Positions 27,031-35,368 of a stretch of DNA of 64,000 nucleotides are shown here, in pieces (within the stretch, counting starts at the first letter, position 1; each line of letters begins with the position of its first letter). Below the pieces are notes generated by a model, which did not search any database, had not been told where the DNA came from, and saw only the letters and a list, made by a program, of their open reading frames with translations. This DNA is from an unicellular cyanobacterium SU2. GTDB taxonomy: Bacteria; Cyanobacteriota; Cyanobacteriia; Cyanobacteriales; Microcystaceae. The translations under genes were made by a program, and so were the position numbers. Location: NCBI GenBank assembly GCA_002110465.1, contig NEED01000017.1, positions 1 to 64,000 of the forward strand, given 5' to 3'.

Positions 27031-27066
27031 AAAATTAATTCTTTCTGTTAACTAATTAATAAATTA

Positions 27067-27954
27067 ATGAGCGATCAAGAGTATCAAACAGCTTTATGGA
27101 TGAAAGAATATATTACTCCCTGGGATATATATATTCATGGAATTAGTCGAATTTTAGACCATAAAATCACGCCCTACCAAGAGATGTATATTGTAGAAAC
27201 AGGAGCTTATGGTAAAGCCCTTATTCTTAATGGCACATGGCGGTCTTGTAGTGCTGATGAATTTATTTACAATGAAGCCTTAGTTCATCCAGCTATGGTA
27301 TCTTATCAGTCGCCGAAAAATGTACTGATTTTAGGAGGCAGTGAAGGGGCAATATTACGGGAAGTTTTGCGGTGGAAAACCGTTGAAAAAGTACAGATGA
27401 TTGATATTGATGGGGAAGTGGTAGAAGCGTGTCGTCAACACCTTTTTGAGATGCACCAAAATGCTTTTGATGATCCTCGTGTTGAATTAACTATTGCTGA
27501 TAAATTAGACATTTTAGAAACTACCTCTCAACAATGGGACATCATTATTTCTGACCTAACAGAACCTCTTGACCAAGGGTTTTCTTTATTGCTATTTACT
27601 CACGACCATTTCAATAAACTAAAAAAAGTTTTGAGTCCTGGAGGGTTGATGGTGGTTCAAGCTGGCTCTATTGCCCCCGCAAAACTTGAGTTACATACTC
27701 GTATAATTCAGACTTTACAAAAGGTATTTCCTCAGGTTCATTCTATCTCTAATTATATTCCTACTAAGGGTTCTCCTTGGGGATTTGCCCTTTGTTCAGA
27801 AAGCCCTATTGAAACTAAACCTAATCCCACTACGGTAGATAAATTATTAGATGAAAAAACAACAGGAGGATTGCGTTTTTTAGATGGAAAAACTTTATTA
27901 GGAATTTTCCAAACCCCTACTTATGTGCGTCGGTCTATTGAGAATAAAACTTAG
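27067..27954 (+). CDS. speE: Spermidine synthase-like aminopropyltransferase
   Basis: A 295-residue Rossmann-fold protein of the polyamine aminopropyltransferase family. Seen: an N-terminal beta domain (EYITPWDIYIHGISRIL, YQEMYIVETGAYGKALILNG), the decarboxy-SAM site LGGSEGAILREVLR (the family usually has GGGDG; here GGSEG), IDIDGEVVEACRQH, and the loop SDLTEPLDQG where typical spermidine synthases have DxxDP. The GGSEG and SDLTEP variants indicate a diverged member, so a different amine acceptor (for example thermospermine-type or another amine) is possible. Fold is secure; the exact reaction is not. Confidence 0.78.
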   Translation: MSDQEYQTALWMKEYITPWDIYIHGISRILDHKITPYQEMYIVETGAYGKALILNGTWRSCSADEFIYNEALVHPAMVSYQSPKNVLILGGSEGAILREVLRWKTVEKVQMIDIDGEVVEACRQHLFEMHQNAFDDPRVELTIADKLDILETTSQQWDIIISDLTEPLDQGFSLLLFTHDHFNKLKKVLSPGGLMVVQAGSIAPAKLELHTRIIQTLQKVFPQVHSISNYIPTKGSPWGFALCSESPIETKPNPTTVDKLLDEKTTGGLRFLDGKTLLGIFQTPTYVRRSIENKT

Positions 27955-28149
27955 ATTTATGATTAGTTTTGCCAAACTATCTAATAGTATTAAACATAAT
28001 TCTAGGGTTTTCTTTTAAAAATAAAGGTAAATATCAATTAATTAAAGTTAATTAACAAATTATTACGGAAGCTTATAATCCTATTTTAGCTAATGGAGTG
28101 TTGAAAGTATAATTTAGATAAAACAGTTATTCAAATCAACACTACAGAT

Positions 28150-28692
28150 ATGGCCAGTATACCGAATCGTGAAAGTATCACGAAATCAAATGTAGTTTAT
28201 GCTAAAATTGTCAGTAAAACCCCAGGAAGATTAAGGTTGAGATTAGACAAAGAGTTTCGCAACTATCAAGAAATTGACCGACTTTCTAGTATGTTAAAAG
28301 AGTGTATCGACATTAACAAGTTACGCACTTCTATTCAAACAGGGAGTATAACAATTTTTTACTCGAAAGATCACAATAGTTTTAAAGAAATTGATACTTT
28401 TTTGTCAGAGGTTGGAGTAATTCTGACAGAAACAATCTCAGACCAATTAAATCGAGAAAAATCAGTTATTTCGCAGCAAATTATCCATACCCTATCTGAC
28501 TGGAACCAAGGGGTAAAAACAGCGACTAACAATAGGGTTGATTTACGACTGATTATTCCTATCAGTTTTGGAATGTTAGCTATCAGACAGTTATTGATTA
28601 AAGGAGTAATGTTAGAAACTATTCCTTGGTATGTCTTAGCTTGGTATGCTTTTGACAGTTTTATTAAATTAGAATATGGTCTTCAGGATTAA
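28150..28692 (+). CDS. HMA2-like domain protein
   Basis: A 180-residue protein whose N-terminal half (about residues 17-90; KIVSKTPGRLRLRLDK, TSIQTGSITIFYSK) matches the HMA2 fold, a ferredoxin-like domain related to heavy-metal-associated domains but without the CxxC metal site. The C-terminal part contains a hydrophobic stretch (LIIPISFGMLAIRQLLIKG) and a conserved aromatic tail (IPWYVLAWYAFDSFIKLE). Such proteins are common in cyanobacteria and often adjoin P-type ATPases; none is here. Function unknown. Confidence 0.65.
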   Translation: MASIPNRESITKSNVVYAKIVSKTPGRLRLRLDKEFRNYQEIDRLSSMLKECIDINKLRTSIQTGSITIFYSKDHNSFKEIDTFLSEVGVILTETISDQLNREKSVISQQIIHTLSDWNQGVKTATNNRVDLRLIIPISFGMLAIRQLLIKGVMLETIPWYVLAWYAFDSFIKLEYGLQD

Positions 28693-28919
28693 AAGAACAT
28701 ATCAACTTAAAAACTAGATTAGCTTCTGATACTTTTCCTGAATCTAATTTTGTTTTCCTTAAACAAGTTTTAGATAAAAATTTGTTGCCTAAATATTAAG
28801 ACATTCAGTCCAACTTAAATTTTGTTAATCTTCAGGTTAATAAAAATACCTAAAGACATCTGAGTTTCATTCAAAAATACTGCTAATATTTCAAGTATCC
28901 TAGTAGAAACTTTTTGAGA

Positions 28920-31436
28920 ATGACTTCAGACTCTAACCTGAACACTTCGCCCTCCTCAGGCCGTTTATTTGCCCTCTTAACCGCCTGTCTTTATCTTTTA
29001 TTTACCCTACTTCCAGATAGCCATAGTTTAATGGTTCAATGGTCTTGGGTATTCATCTGGCAAATTGCTTTACTTTGCCCGATCATTTGGTTATTGGTAA
29101 TGGTTGTCCAAACCAAGCAAATAAAAGGCTTAGGATTTGGTTTAGATTGGGTAGTAGGACTAATTATAATGGGAATTATTATCTCTACTTTATTTGCCCA
29201 ATTTCCTAATCAAGCACGATGGTATGGATGGGCTGCATTGGGGTTTATTGCGGCTATATATGCCCTTAACTATTGGGTTTATTCACCTCAAAAACGAAAT
29301 CAGTTACTCACCTTTCAAGGTTATGTAAATTTAGCATTTATTGGTCTTAGTTTAATTCTTTGGACAACCCAAACTTTTTTACCTGAATTATCAAAACTCA
29401 ATCAATTTAAACAAGTAGGTGTTAATTTATCTTTTGATTTTTCAGCCATAGAATTACGAAATTGGGCTCCTATCGGCCATCAAAATTATGTAGCAGGTTA
29501 TCTATTATTAGCTTTGCCTTTATTAGTTGCATTAGCCATTCAAAATTCTGGTAAACAAAGATGGTTATGGGTGACAGGAATAGGGTTAGGATTATTAGCT
29601 ATGTATACCACCAGTTCCAGGGGAGGATGGTTAGGATTATTAGTCTTATTTTTATTTGGTCTTTTAATTTTATTAATTCGTCAAAAAACTTCCCTTTTAT
29701 GGTTAGGTTTAGGAGGAATAGGAGGACTCTTTGTAATTATTTTTCTTGCCCTAGCAAATAATCGTCTTCGTACTTTAATTTTGGCCATCTTCCAAGGCCA
29801 ATCATCAGGAGAACTGTTATATCGCTTAATTAATACAAGTATTGGTTGGAATATGGGAATTAGTCATCCTTTTACAGGAATTGGACTGGGGGGAGTTCCT
29901 ATTTTATATCAAAAATATCGTCCTTTTTGGGCTGGTAGAGAGTCTGAAATTGTTTATCAATTACACAGTACCCCCGTGCAGTTATGGGCAGAAATAGGAA
30001 TTTGGGGGATTTTGCCTGTTTTGGTGGGAATTATTTTATTAACCTATTATTTTGTGCGTTGGCTATTTAATAATCAACTATCAAATAATTCTGAGGATTC
30101 TATCTTTTTGATTTGTTTATATGGAGGATTATTAGGTTACAGTATAATGAGTTTAACTGACTATCAATTAGATAATATTTCTATTAGTGGAACTTTAGTT
30201 ATTTACCTAGTTTGTTTAACCTCAATCTTAAAAGAACTATCGAAAAATACCGTCTATTTTACCTTTCCATCTTTTTTGACTTATGGGAGTTTAGGAATAC
30301 TTGTAGCTGTTATTATTTGGTTATTCCCTATTCATCGTGCTTGGCAACTTTCTAGTCAAGGATTTGCCTTTTTAAGGCAAGAAAAGTTAGAGTCATTTGA
30401 GAAATATTTAGGGCGATCGCATGAATTAGCTCCCTGGGAACCTTACTATCCCTATCAATTAGGATGGAATCTAGGAAATATTGCCATCAAAACCCCTGAT
30501 CCTCAAGTTCGTCAATCTCTAATTAATAAAAGTATTGATTGGTTTCAAAAAGCAATTGAAGTCTCCCCCTATCGAGAGTTTGGGTATACCAATTTAGGCT
30601 GGTTACTGTTACCAAATAATCCTGTTGCTGCTACGGAAGCTTTTGCTAATTCATCCCAATTAGTACCCGCTAAACGAGGGGTAATGTATGGATTAGGATT
30701 GAGTTTGTTAGCCCATAATAAAACAGATTTAGCCATAGAAGCTTTTAGTTTAGAAGGATTACGAGATCCCTTATTTATCACCAGTCCTATATGGCGATCG
30801 CCTGGTTTAAATTCTATTTATCCCCAAGTTTTAGGCCAAATAATCACTCGTTATAATCAGTTATTAGAAAAAGCATCTCAACCTGAAGATTTCAAGAAAT
30901 TATTGCACCAAAGTCGAGGAGGAGTTTATTGGTGGCGAGGAGACTTCAAGAATGCACAAAAAGATCTCGAAAAGTATGGCTCAAAACTGAGTAAAAACCT
31001 TTTAAACATTTCTCAAAATAAGTCATCTCCTGATAGTTTTTCCTCCCCAATTTCTTTGGTTATTGAAGCTTGGAACAACCCATCACAACGTCCTAGTCTT
31101 TTACAAAAAGCTTGGCTTCTTGAAACCAAAACACCTCTATCAACAGAAATTGAGCAACAATTATTAGCAGCCATGAATACCTCTAATAGCTTTGATCAAT
31201 GGTTAAAACAAAACGCACCTTCTATTCAATATCGCCGGCAACGATCTGGTTTTGGGGTAGTTAGTCGTCATATTGATGGTTCAATTCCATTAGATTTGTG
31301 GGTGGTGGTAGAAAATATTCCTATGAATACTTGGTTTAATAATATGCTTCCTTCTCCCCGTCAAAATAGAGAATTAGAATTAGCATTGCAACCATGGCGA
31401 GATGATTTATTACAACAAATCGAGATACTTAAGTAG
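28920..31436 (+). CDS. O-antigen ligase/polymerase family membrane protein with TPR-like C-terminus
   Basis: An 838-residue protein. About residues 15-465 form roughly 12 membrane helices with the Wzy_C/O-antigen ligase core: APIGHQNYVAGYLL in the first signature, TTSSRGGWLGLLVL in the second, and HSTPVQLWAEIGIWG in the large periplasmic loop. The C-terminal 370 residues are soluble with TPR-like helical pairs (ELAPWEPYYPYQLGWN, WFQKAIEVSPYREFGYTNLGW). Cyanobacterial proteins of this layout have been called IctB-related or O-antigen ligases; the family joins or polymerises surface polysaccharides, so that role is inferred. I chose the ATG at 28920 over a TTG six bases upstream. Confidence 0.82.
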   Translation: MTSDSNLNTSPSSGRLFALLTACLYLLFTLLPDSHSLMVQWSWVFIWQIALLCPIIWLLVMVVQTKQIKGLGFGLDWVVGLIIMGIIISTLFAQFPNQARWYGWAALGFIAAIYALNYWVYSPQKRNQLLTFQGYVNLAFIGLSLILWTTQTFLPELSKLNQFKQVGVNLSFDFSAIELRNWAPIGHQNYVAGYLLLALPLLVALAIQNSGKQRWLWVTGIGLGLLAMYTTSSRGGWLGLLVLFLFGLLILLIRQKTSLLWLGLGGIGGLFVIIFLALANNRLRTLILAIFQGQSSGELLYRLINTSIGWNMGISHPFTGIGLGGVPILYQKYRPFWAGRESEIVYQLHSTPVQLWAEIGIWGILPVLVGIILLTYYFVRWLFNNQLSNNSEDSIFLICLYGGLLGYSIMSLTDYQLDNISISGTLVIYLVCLTSILKELSKNTVYFTFPSFLTYGSLGILVAVIIWLFPIHRAWQLSSQGFAFLRQEKLESFEKYLGRSHELAPWEPYYPYQLGWNLGNIAIKTPDPQVRQSLINKSIDWFQKAIEVSPYREFGYTNLGWLLLPNNPVAATEAFANSSQLVPAKRGVMYGLGLSLLAHNKTDLAIEAFSLEGLRDPLFITSPIWRSPGLNSIYPQVLGQIITRYNQLLEKASQPEDFKKLLHQSRGGVYWWRGDFKNAQKDLEKYGSKLSKNLLNISQNKSSPDSFSSPISLVIEAWNNPSQRPSLLQKAWLLETKTPLSTEIEQQLLAAMNTSNSFDQWLKQNAPSIQYRRQRSGFGVVSRHIDGSIPLDLWVVVENIPMNTWFNNMLPSPRQNRELELALQPWRDDLLQQIEILK

Positions 31437-31514
31437 GTTAGTTAAATTATTAAAAAATTACTGTAAATACTATAGAATCTTCTCATCAATGACCAATTTG
31501 GACAACATTCTACA

Positions 31515-33608
31515 ATGGTAGATGAACTTTACCGCAAGGCTTTATCCTATCTTCGTAATACCTTAAATAATCCCAAGGCTAACTTTCGCTCTGGACAATG
31601 GGAAGCGATCGCAGATTTAGTACACAATCGTAACCGATTATTAGTCGTTCAACGCACAGGATGGGGAAAAAGTCTAGTCTATTTTATCGCTACCAAACTA
31701 CTACGAGATCAAGGTGCAGGGACAACACTTTTAATTTCTCCCTTACTAGCACTAATGCGTAATCAAATTGATGCCGCAAGACGCATCAATGTTCAAGCAG
31801 AGACGATTAATTCTAGTAATCAACAGGAATGGCAAACAGTTCAAGAACAAGTATTAGCCGGACGAATTGACATTTTATTGATTTCCCCTGAAAGATTAGC
31901 TAATGATACTTTTAGGCAGAATATTCTACTTCCTATTTCTGCTCGTATTGGTTTATTTGTAGTGGATGAAGCGCACTGTATTTCTGATTGGGGACACGAC
32001 TTTAGACCAGATTACCGTCGAATCGTTCGTATTTTACAAGCTTTGCCGTCAAATATTCCAGTTTTAGCTACGACTGCGACTGCCAATAATCGAGTAGTTA
32101 ATGATATTAAGACACAACTAGGACAAAATCTGCAGATTAATCGTGGAGAATTAACCCGAAAAAGCCTACAATTACAGAACATTTATTTTCCAAGTCCAGC
32201 AGCACGAATGGCTTGGTTAGCTCAATATATTCCCAGCTTACCCAGTTCTGGGATTGTTTATACCCTAACGGTTAGAGATGCTCAACGATTAACAGACTGG
32301 TTGAAACAACAAGGAATGGTTGCTGAAACTTATTATGGGGGTTTAGAAACAGAAACACGGGAAACTCGAGAGAACCAACTTTTAAATAATGAAATTAAGG
32401 TTTTAGTTGCTACAACTGCACTAGGAATGGGATTCGATAAACCCGATTTAGGATTTGTGATACACTATCAGCGTCCAGGCTCAGTGGTTCATTATTATCA
32501 ACAAGTAGGACGAGCTGGAAGAGCAGTTGAACAAGCTTATGGGATTCTTTTAAGTGGAGACGAAGATGAAGAAATAACTCAATATTTTATTGAAAATGCT
32601 TTTCCACCAGAAGCACATATTCAAGAAGTTTTAAACGCTCTAGAATCTGCTGAGAGTGGCTTATCTGTTCCTGAATTAGAGCAATTTCTAAATTTAAGGA
32701 AAGGACAAATTGAGAAGGTATTAAAACTACTTTCTATAGAATCACCTGCACCCGTTACGAAGCAAAAATCAAAATGGTATGCAACCGCCATTAATTATCA
32801 ACCAGATAGGGAAAAAATCCAAAGATTAACCCGCATTCGCTATCAAGAACAACAGCAGATGCGAAATTACATGAATAGTAACAGTTGTTTGATGCAATTT
32901 TTGGCCACTGCTTTAGATGATACCAATCCCACTCCTTGCGGAAAATGTGCAATTTGTTTAGGAAAATCTTTACTACCAGAAACCTATAATAGGAATTTAG
33001 TCAATCAAGCGGTTGAATTTCTCAAGCGTAGTGAACAGGTAATTGAACCTAGAAAAAAATGGGCATCAAAGGGAGCATTTTACGTTTACGGTTTCTCGGG
33101 CAACATCAAACCAAACTTACAAGCAGAAACAGGAAGATCATTATGTTTATGGGGGGATGCAGGATGGGGAAAATTAGTGAAGCAAGGAAAATATAAAGAT
33201 AAACATTTTGATGATCAATTAGTACAAGCAATGGCGGAAATGATCCAACGCTGGAATCCTAAACCTCAACCCACTTGGATAACTTGTATTCCCTCTCTGA
33301 ATCGTCCTGAATTAGTTCCCAATTTTGCTCAAAGACTTGCTAATCGTTTAGAAATTCCTTTTGTTAGAGCAATTCATAAAATCAAACAAAATCCACCTCA
33401 AAAAAACATGAATAATAGTTATCAACAGGCAAATAATTTAGACGGAGTTTTTGACCTTGATCAAGTAAACGTAAGGCCAGGAGCAGTATTTTTAGTCGAT
33501 GATTTTGTCGATTCTCGTTGGACATTGACAGTTGTTGCTGCATTATTACGTCAAGCAGGAAGTGGTCAAGTATTTCCTGTGACGTTAGCTTTGAATTCCC
33601 TATCTTAA
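31515..33608 (+). CDS. RecQ-type DNA helicase fused to a C-terminal phosphoribosyltransferase domain
   Basis: A 697-residue protein. Residues 1-345 are a superfamily 2 helicase: Walker A RTGWGKS (47-53), DEAH (151-154, VVDEAHCISDWGHDFRPDYR), TATA (187-190), VATTALGMGFDKPDL (298-312) and QVGRAGR (330-336). Residues about 346-485 are the RecQ-C-like part with a zinc site (Cys458, Cys475, Cys478, Cys481 in PCGKCAIC). After a linker, residues about 575-697 look like a ComF-type phosphoribosyltransferase, with the PRPP-binding motif VFLVDDFVDSRWT at 658-670. No HRDC domain is present. Classic bacterial RecQ lacks the PRTase domain. It is followed after 81 bases by the DprA-like gene. Known: RecQ, PRTase and SLOG/DprA domains recur together in nucleotide-centred conflict systems; the function here is inferred. 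Confidence 0.88.
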   Translation: MVDELYRKALSYLRNTLNNPKANFRSGQWEAIADLVHNRNRLLVVQRTGWGKSLVYFIATKLLRDQGAGTTLLISPLLALMRNQIDAARRINVQAETINSSNQQEWQTVQEQVLAGRIDILLISPERLANDTFRQNILLPISARIGLFVVDEAHCISDWGHDFRPDYRRIVRILQALPSNIPVLATTATANNRVVNDIKTQLGQNLQINRGELTRKSLQLQNIYFPSPAARMAWLAQYIPSLPSSGIVYTLTVRDAQRLTDWLKQQGMVAETYYGGLETETRETRENQLLNNEIKVLVATTALGMGFDKPDLGFVIHYQRPGSVVHYYQQVGRAGRAVEQAYGILLSGDEDEEITQYFIENAFPPEAHIQEVLNALESAESGLSVPELEQFLNLRKGQIEKVLKLLSIESPAPVTKQKSKWYATAINYQPDREKIQRLTRIRYQEQQQMRNYMNSNSCLMQFLATALDDTNPTPCGKCAICLGKSLLPETYNRNLVNQAVEFLKRSEQVIEPRKKWASKGAFYVYGFSGNIKPNLQAETGRSLCLWGDAGWGKLVKQGKYKDKHFDDQLVQAMAEMIQRWNPKPQPTWITCIPSLNRPELVPNFAQRLANRLEIPFVRAIHKIKQNPPQKNMNNSYQQANNLDGVFDLDQVNVRPGAVFLVDDFVDSRWTLTVVAALLRQAGSGQVFPVTLALNSLS

Positions 33609-33689
33609 ACTCTAAAAAGTAGAACAAAAATCCTAAAAAGCCTAATATGGATTTATTAGAGATATTCAGAACCCCTAAAAAACTTAGCG

Positions 33690-35183
33690 ATGCTTTCACC
33701 AGATACTCAAGCCATTCTACTTTTGTGCGCTAATTTCGGACAAAATTGCCAAACTGACCCCCAACCCTTAACTTTAGGTGAGTATAACACCCTTGCTACT
33801 TGGTTAAGGGAAGAAGAAATGACCCCAGAAGACTTACTCAATTCAACACTTTTACATCGTCTTCCCCAACTAACTATTGGTCAATTAAATCCTCATAGAT
33901 TAACTGCATTACTTCAAAGAGGAGGATTACTAGCATTAAAAGTTGAAGAATGGACGAATCAAGGTTTATGGATTATCAGTCGTAGTGATAGTGACTATCC
34001 TCAACGATTAAAGCAAAAATTACAATTTTCAGCCCCCCCTATTCTGTATGGGATCGGTAACAAAGAACTATTATCGAAAAGAGGGTTAGCTGTCGTAGGT
34101 TCTCGTCATGTAGATCAAGAGGACTTAGACTATACTTATCGAGTTGTTGAAACCTGTGCTGAACAAAATATTCAAGTCATTTCAGGGGGAGCAAAAGGGG
34201 TTGATCAAGCATCAATGTTAGGTGCATTAAAAGCAGGAGGAACAGTCGTTGGGGTATTAGCAGACAGTTTACTTAAAGCTTCCGTTTCAAGTAAGTATCG
34301 TTCTAGTATTAAAGAAGGTAAACTAACATTAATTTCTGCGGTGAATCCCAATGCTAATTTTCATGTGGGTAATGCAATGGGACGGAATAAATATATCTAT
34401 GCTTTAGCCGATTATGGGTTAGTAATTAGGGCTGATTTCAAAAAAGGGGGAACTTGGGCAGGTGCAACAGAAGCATTAACAAAAATTAAGGATATTCCAG
34501 TTTTAGTGAAAATGCAAGGCATAATTTCTGAGGGTAATCAATATCTTTTGAACAAAGGTGCAAAACCTTTTCCTGATCCTCCTTGGAATCGTCCACTTTC
34601 TGAACTTATTCAAACAGCAATATTAGAACCTCAACCCGTTAAATTAGCTCAAAATGATCCAACATTGCCCCTATTTAACCTAGAAACTCCTGTTTCTCAA
34701 ATAAAATCCCCTATTTCTAATAACGTCCCATCTAAATATCAAACAATAGTTACTCAAAAATATTCTGATCTTTCACCAAGTCATGAAATTTTAGAAGATG
34801 TTGATTTAATTAATGAAGATTTAAAACAGCCCAGTCAGTCACCTGAAGCATTTGTTTATACAGTGGACTTTCTTAAACAAGAATATAAAAAATTAAATCA
34901 GGCCAAAGCTCACTTTGATCTCAAAGCGAATAGTTGGGCTACATTGGCTAATAAACTAAATGAGCGATCTGTTGGAACAAATAAAAAAACTCATTCATCA
35001 CAAGTTTCAGTAACGAAAATTTCTCAAAGTGAAATAGAAAATATGTATAGTGAAATAAAAAATATGTACAATAAAATAGAAAATATGTATAGTGAAATAA
35101 AAAATCTTCATTCTGAAATTAGTAAACTTTATACTCTTTTTAAACAAATTCAACTGAATAATTCTCAAAATAGAAAAAATTAG
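33690..35183 (+). CDS. DprA/SMF-like (SLOG fold) DNA-processing protein with coiled-coil tail
   Basis: A 497-residue protein. Residues about 1-90 are a helical N-terminal region, and about 95-300 are a DprA/SMF Rossmann-like domain: VVGSR (135-139), VISGGAKGVDQASM (163-176) and GNAMGRNKYIYALADYGLVI (227-246, where canonical DprA has a RNR motif). The usual DprA C-terminal winged-helix domain is absent; a polar linker leads to a heptad coiled coil (about 444-490, with repeated NMYSEIK-like units). Known: DprA loads RecA on incoming DNA, but SLOG relatives also act in immunity, for example as the partner of a PRTase toxin in ShosTA (from memory). Its pairing with the RecQ-PRTase gene points to a dedicated system rather than competence alone. 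Confidence 0.85.
   Translation: MLSPDTQAILLLCANFGQNCQTDPQPLTLGEYNTLATWLREEEMTPEDLLNSTLLHRLPQLTIGQLNPHRLTALLQRGGLLALKVEEWTNQGLWIISRSDSDYPQRLKQKLQFSAPPILYGIGNKELLSKRGLAVVGSRHVDQEDLDYTYRVVETCAEQNIQVISGGAKGVDQASMLGALKAGGTVVGVLADSLLKASVSSKYRSSIKEGKLTLISAVNPNANFHVGNAMGRNKYIYALADYGLVIRADFKKGGTWAGATEALTKIKDIPVLVKMQGIISEGNQYLLNKGAKPFPDPPWNRPLSELIQTAILEPQPVKLAQNDPTLPLFNLETPVSQIKSPISNNVPSKYQTIVTQKYSDLSPSHEILEDVDLINEDLKQPSQSPEAFVYTVDFLKQEYKKLNQAKAHFDLKANSWATLANKLNERSVGTNKKTHSSQVSVTKISQSEIENMYSEIKNMYNKIENMYSEIKNLHSEISKLYTLFKQIQLNNSQNRKN
35031..35135 (+). repeat. 21-bp in-gene tandem repeat (five units) coding heptads
   Basis: Five 21-bp units starting at 35031, 35052, 35073, 35094 and 35115 encode seven-residue repeats (EIENMYS, EIKNMYN, KIENMYS, EIKNLHS, EISKLYT) in the coiled-coil tail of the DprA-like protein. 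Units 1 to 3 differ at only a few bases, which indicates recent slippage or duplication. Confidence 0.85.
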
Positions 35184-35268
35184 GATTTTTACATTGACAA
35201 AACATCATAAATGTGTACCTATCATTGTTTCAATTACTACTGTTTCTAAAATACCCTAGATTTACACT

Positions 35269-35363
35269 TATAGTTGTTTCAAATAAGAATGAGACGAGAG
35301 AACCTTTACTATTCCGGTGTTCGAGGCTAAAAAAGTGTCTCACTTTAAATTGAAATGACTATA
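35269..35363. mobile_element. MITE-like element, 95 bp, with 27-bp terminal inverted repeats
   Basis: The left end TATAGTTGTTTCAA..GAGAC (35269-35295) and right end (35337-35363, reverse complement TATAGTCATTTCAA..GAGAC) align without gaps over 27 bases with about 20 matches. Both ends are TA, consistent with the TA target duplication of IS630/Tc1-mariner elements. The core is 41 bp, too small to encode a transposase. It lies between the convergent DprA-like and aspartoacylase-family genes, ending five bases from the stop codon of the latter. From memory, the right-end sequence resembles ends frequent in cyanobacterial genomes. Confidence 0.7.
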
Positions 35364-35368
35364 TATAC

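Noticed and set aside
28150-28692. HMA2-like protein as a heavy-metal chaperone
   Set aside because: No CxxC metal-binding motif, and no P-type ATPase gene adjacent.
33382-33699. 105-codon antisense frame across the recQ-dprA junction
   Set aside because: It is opposite the PRTase coding region and shows no domain; probably chance.
35031-35135. Regular 21-bp repeats considered as a CRISPR array
   Set aside because: Units are contiguous with no spacers and lie in frame inside a coding sequence, encoding heptads.
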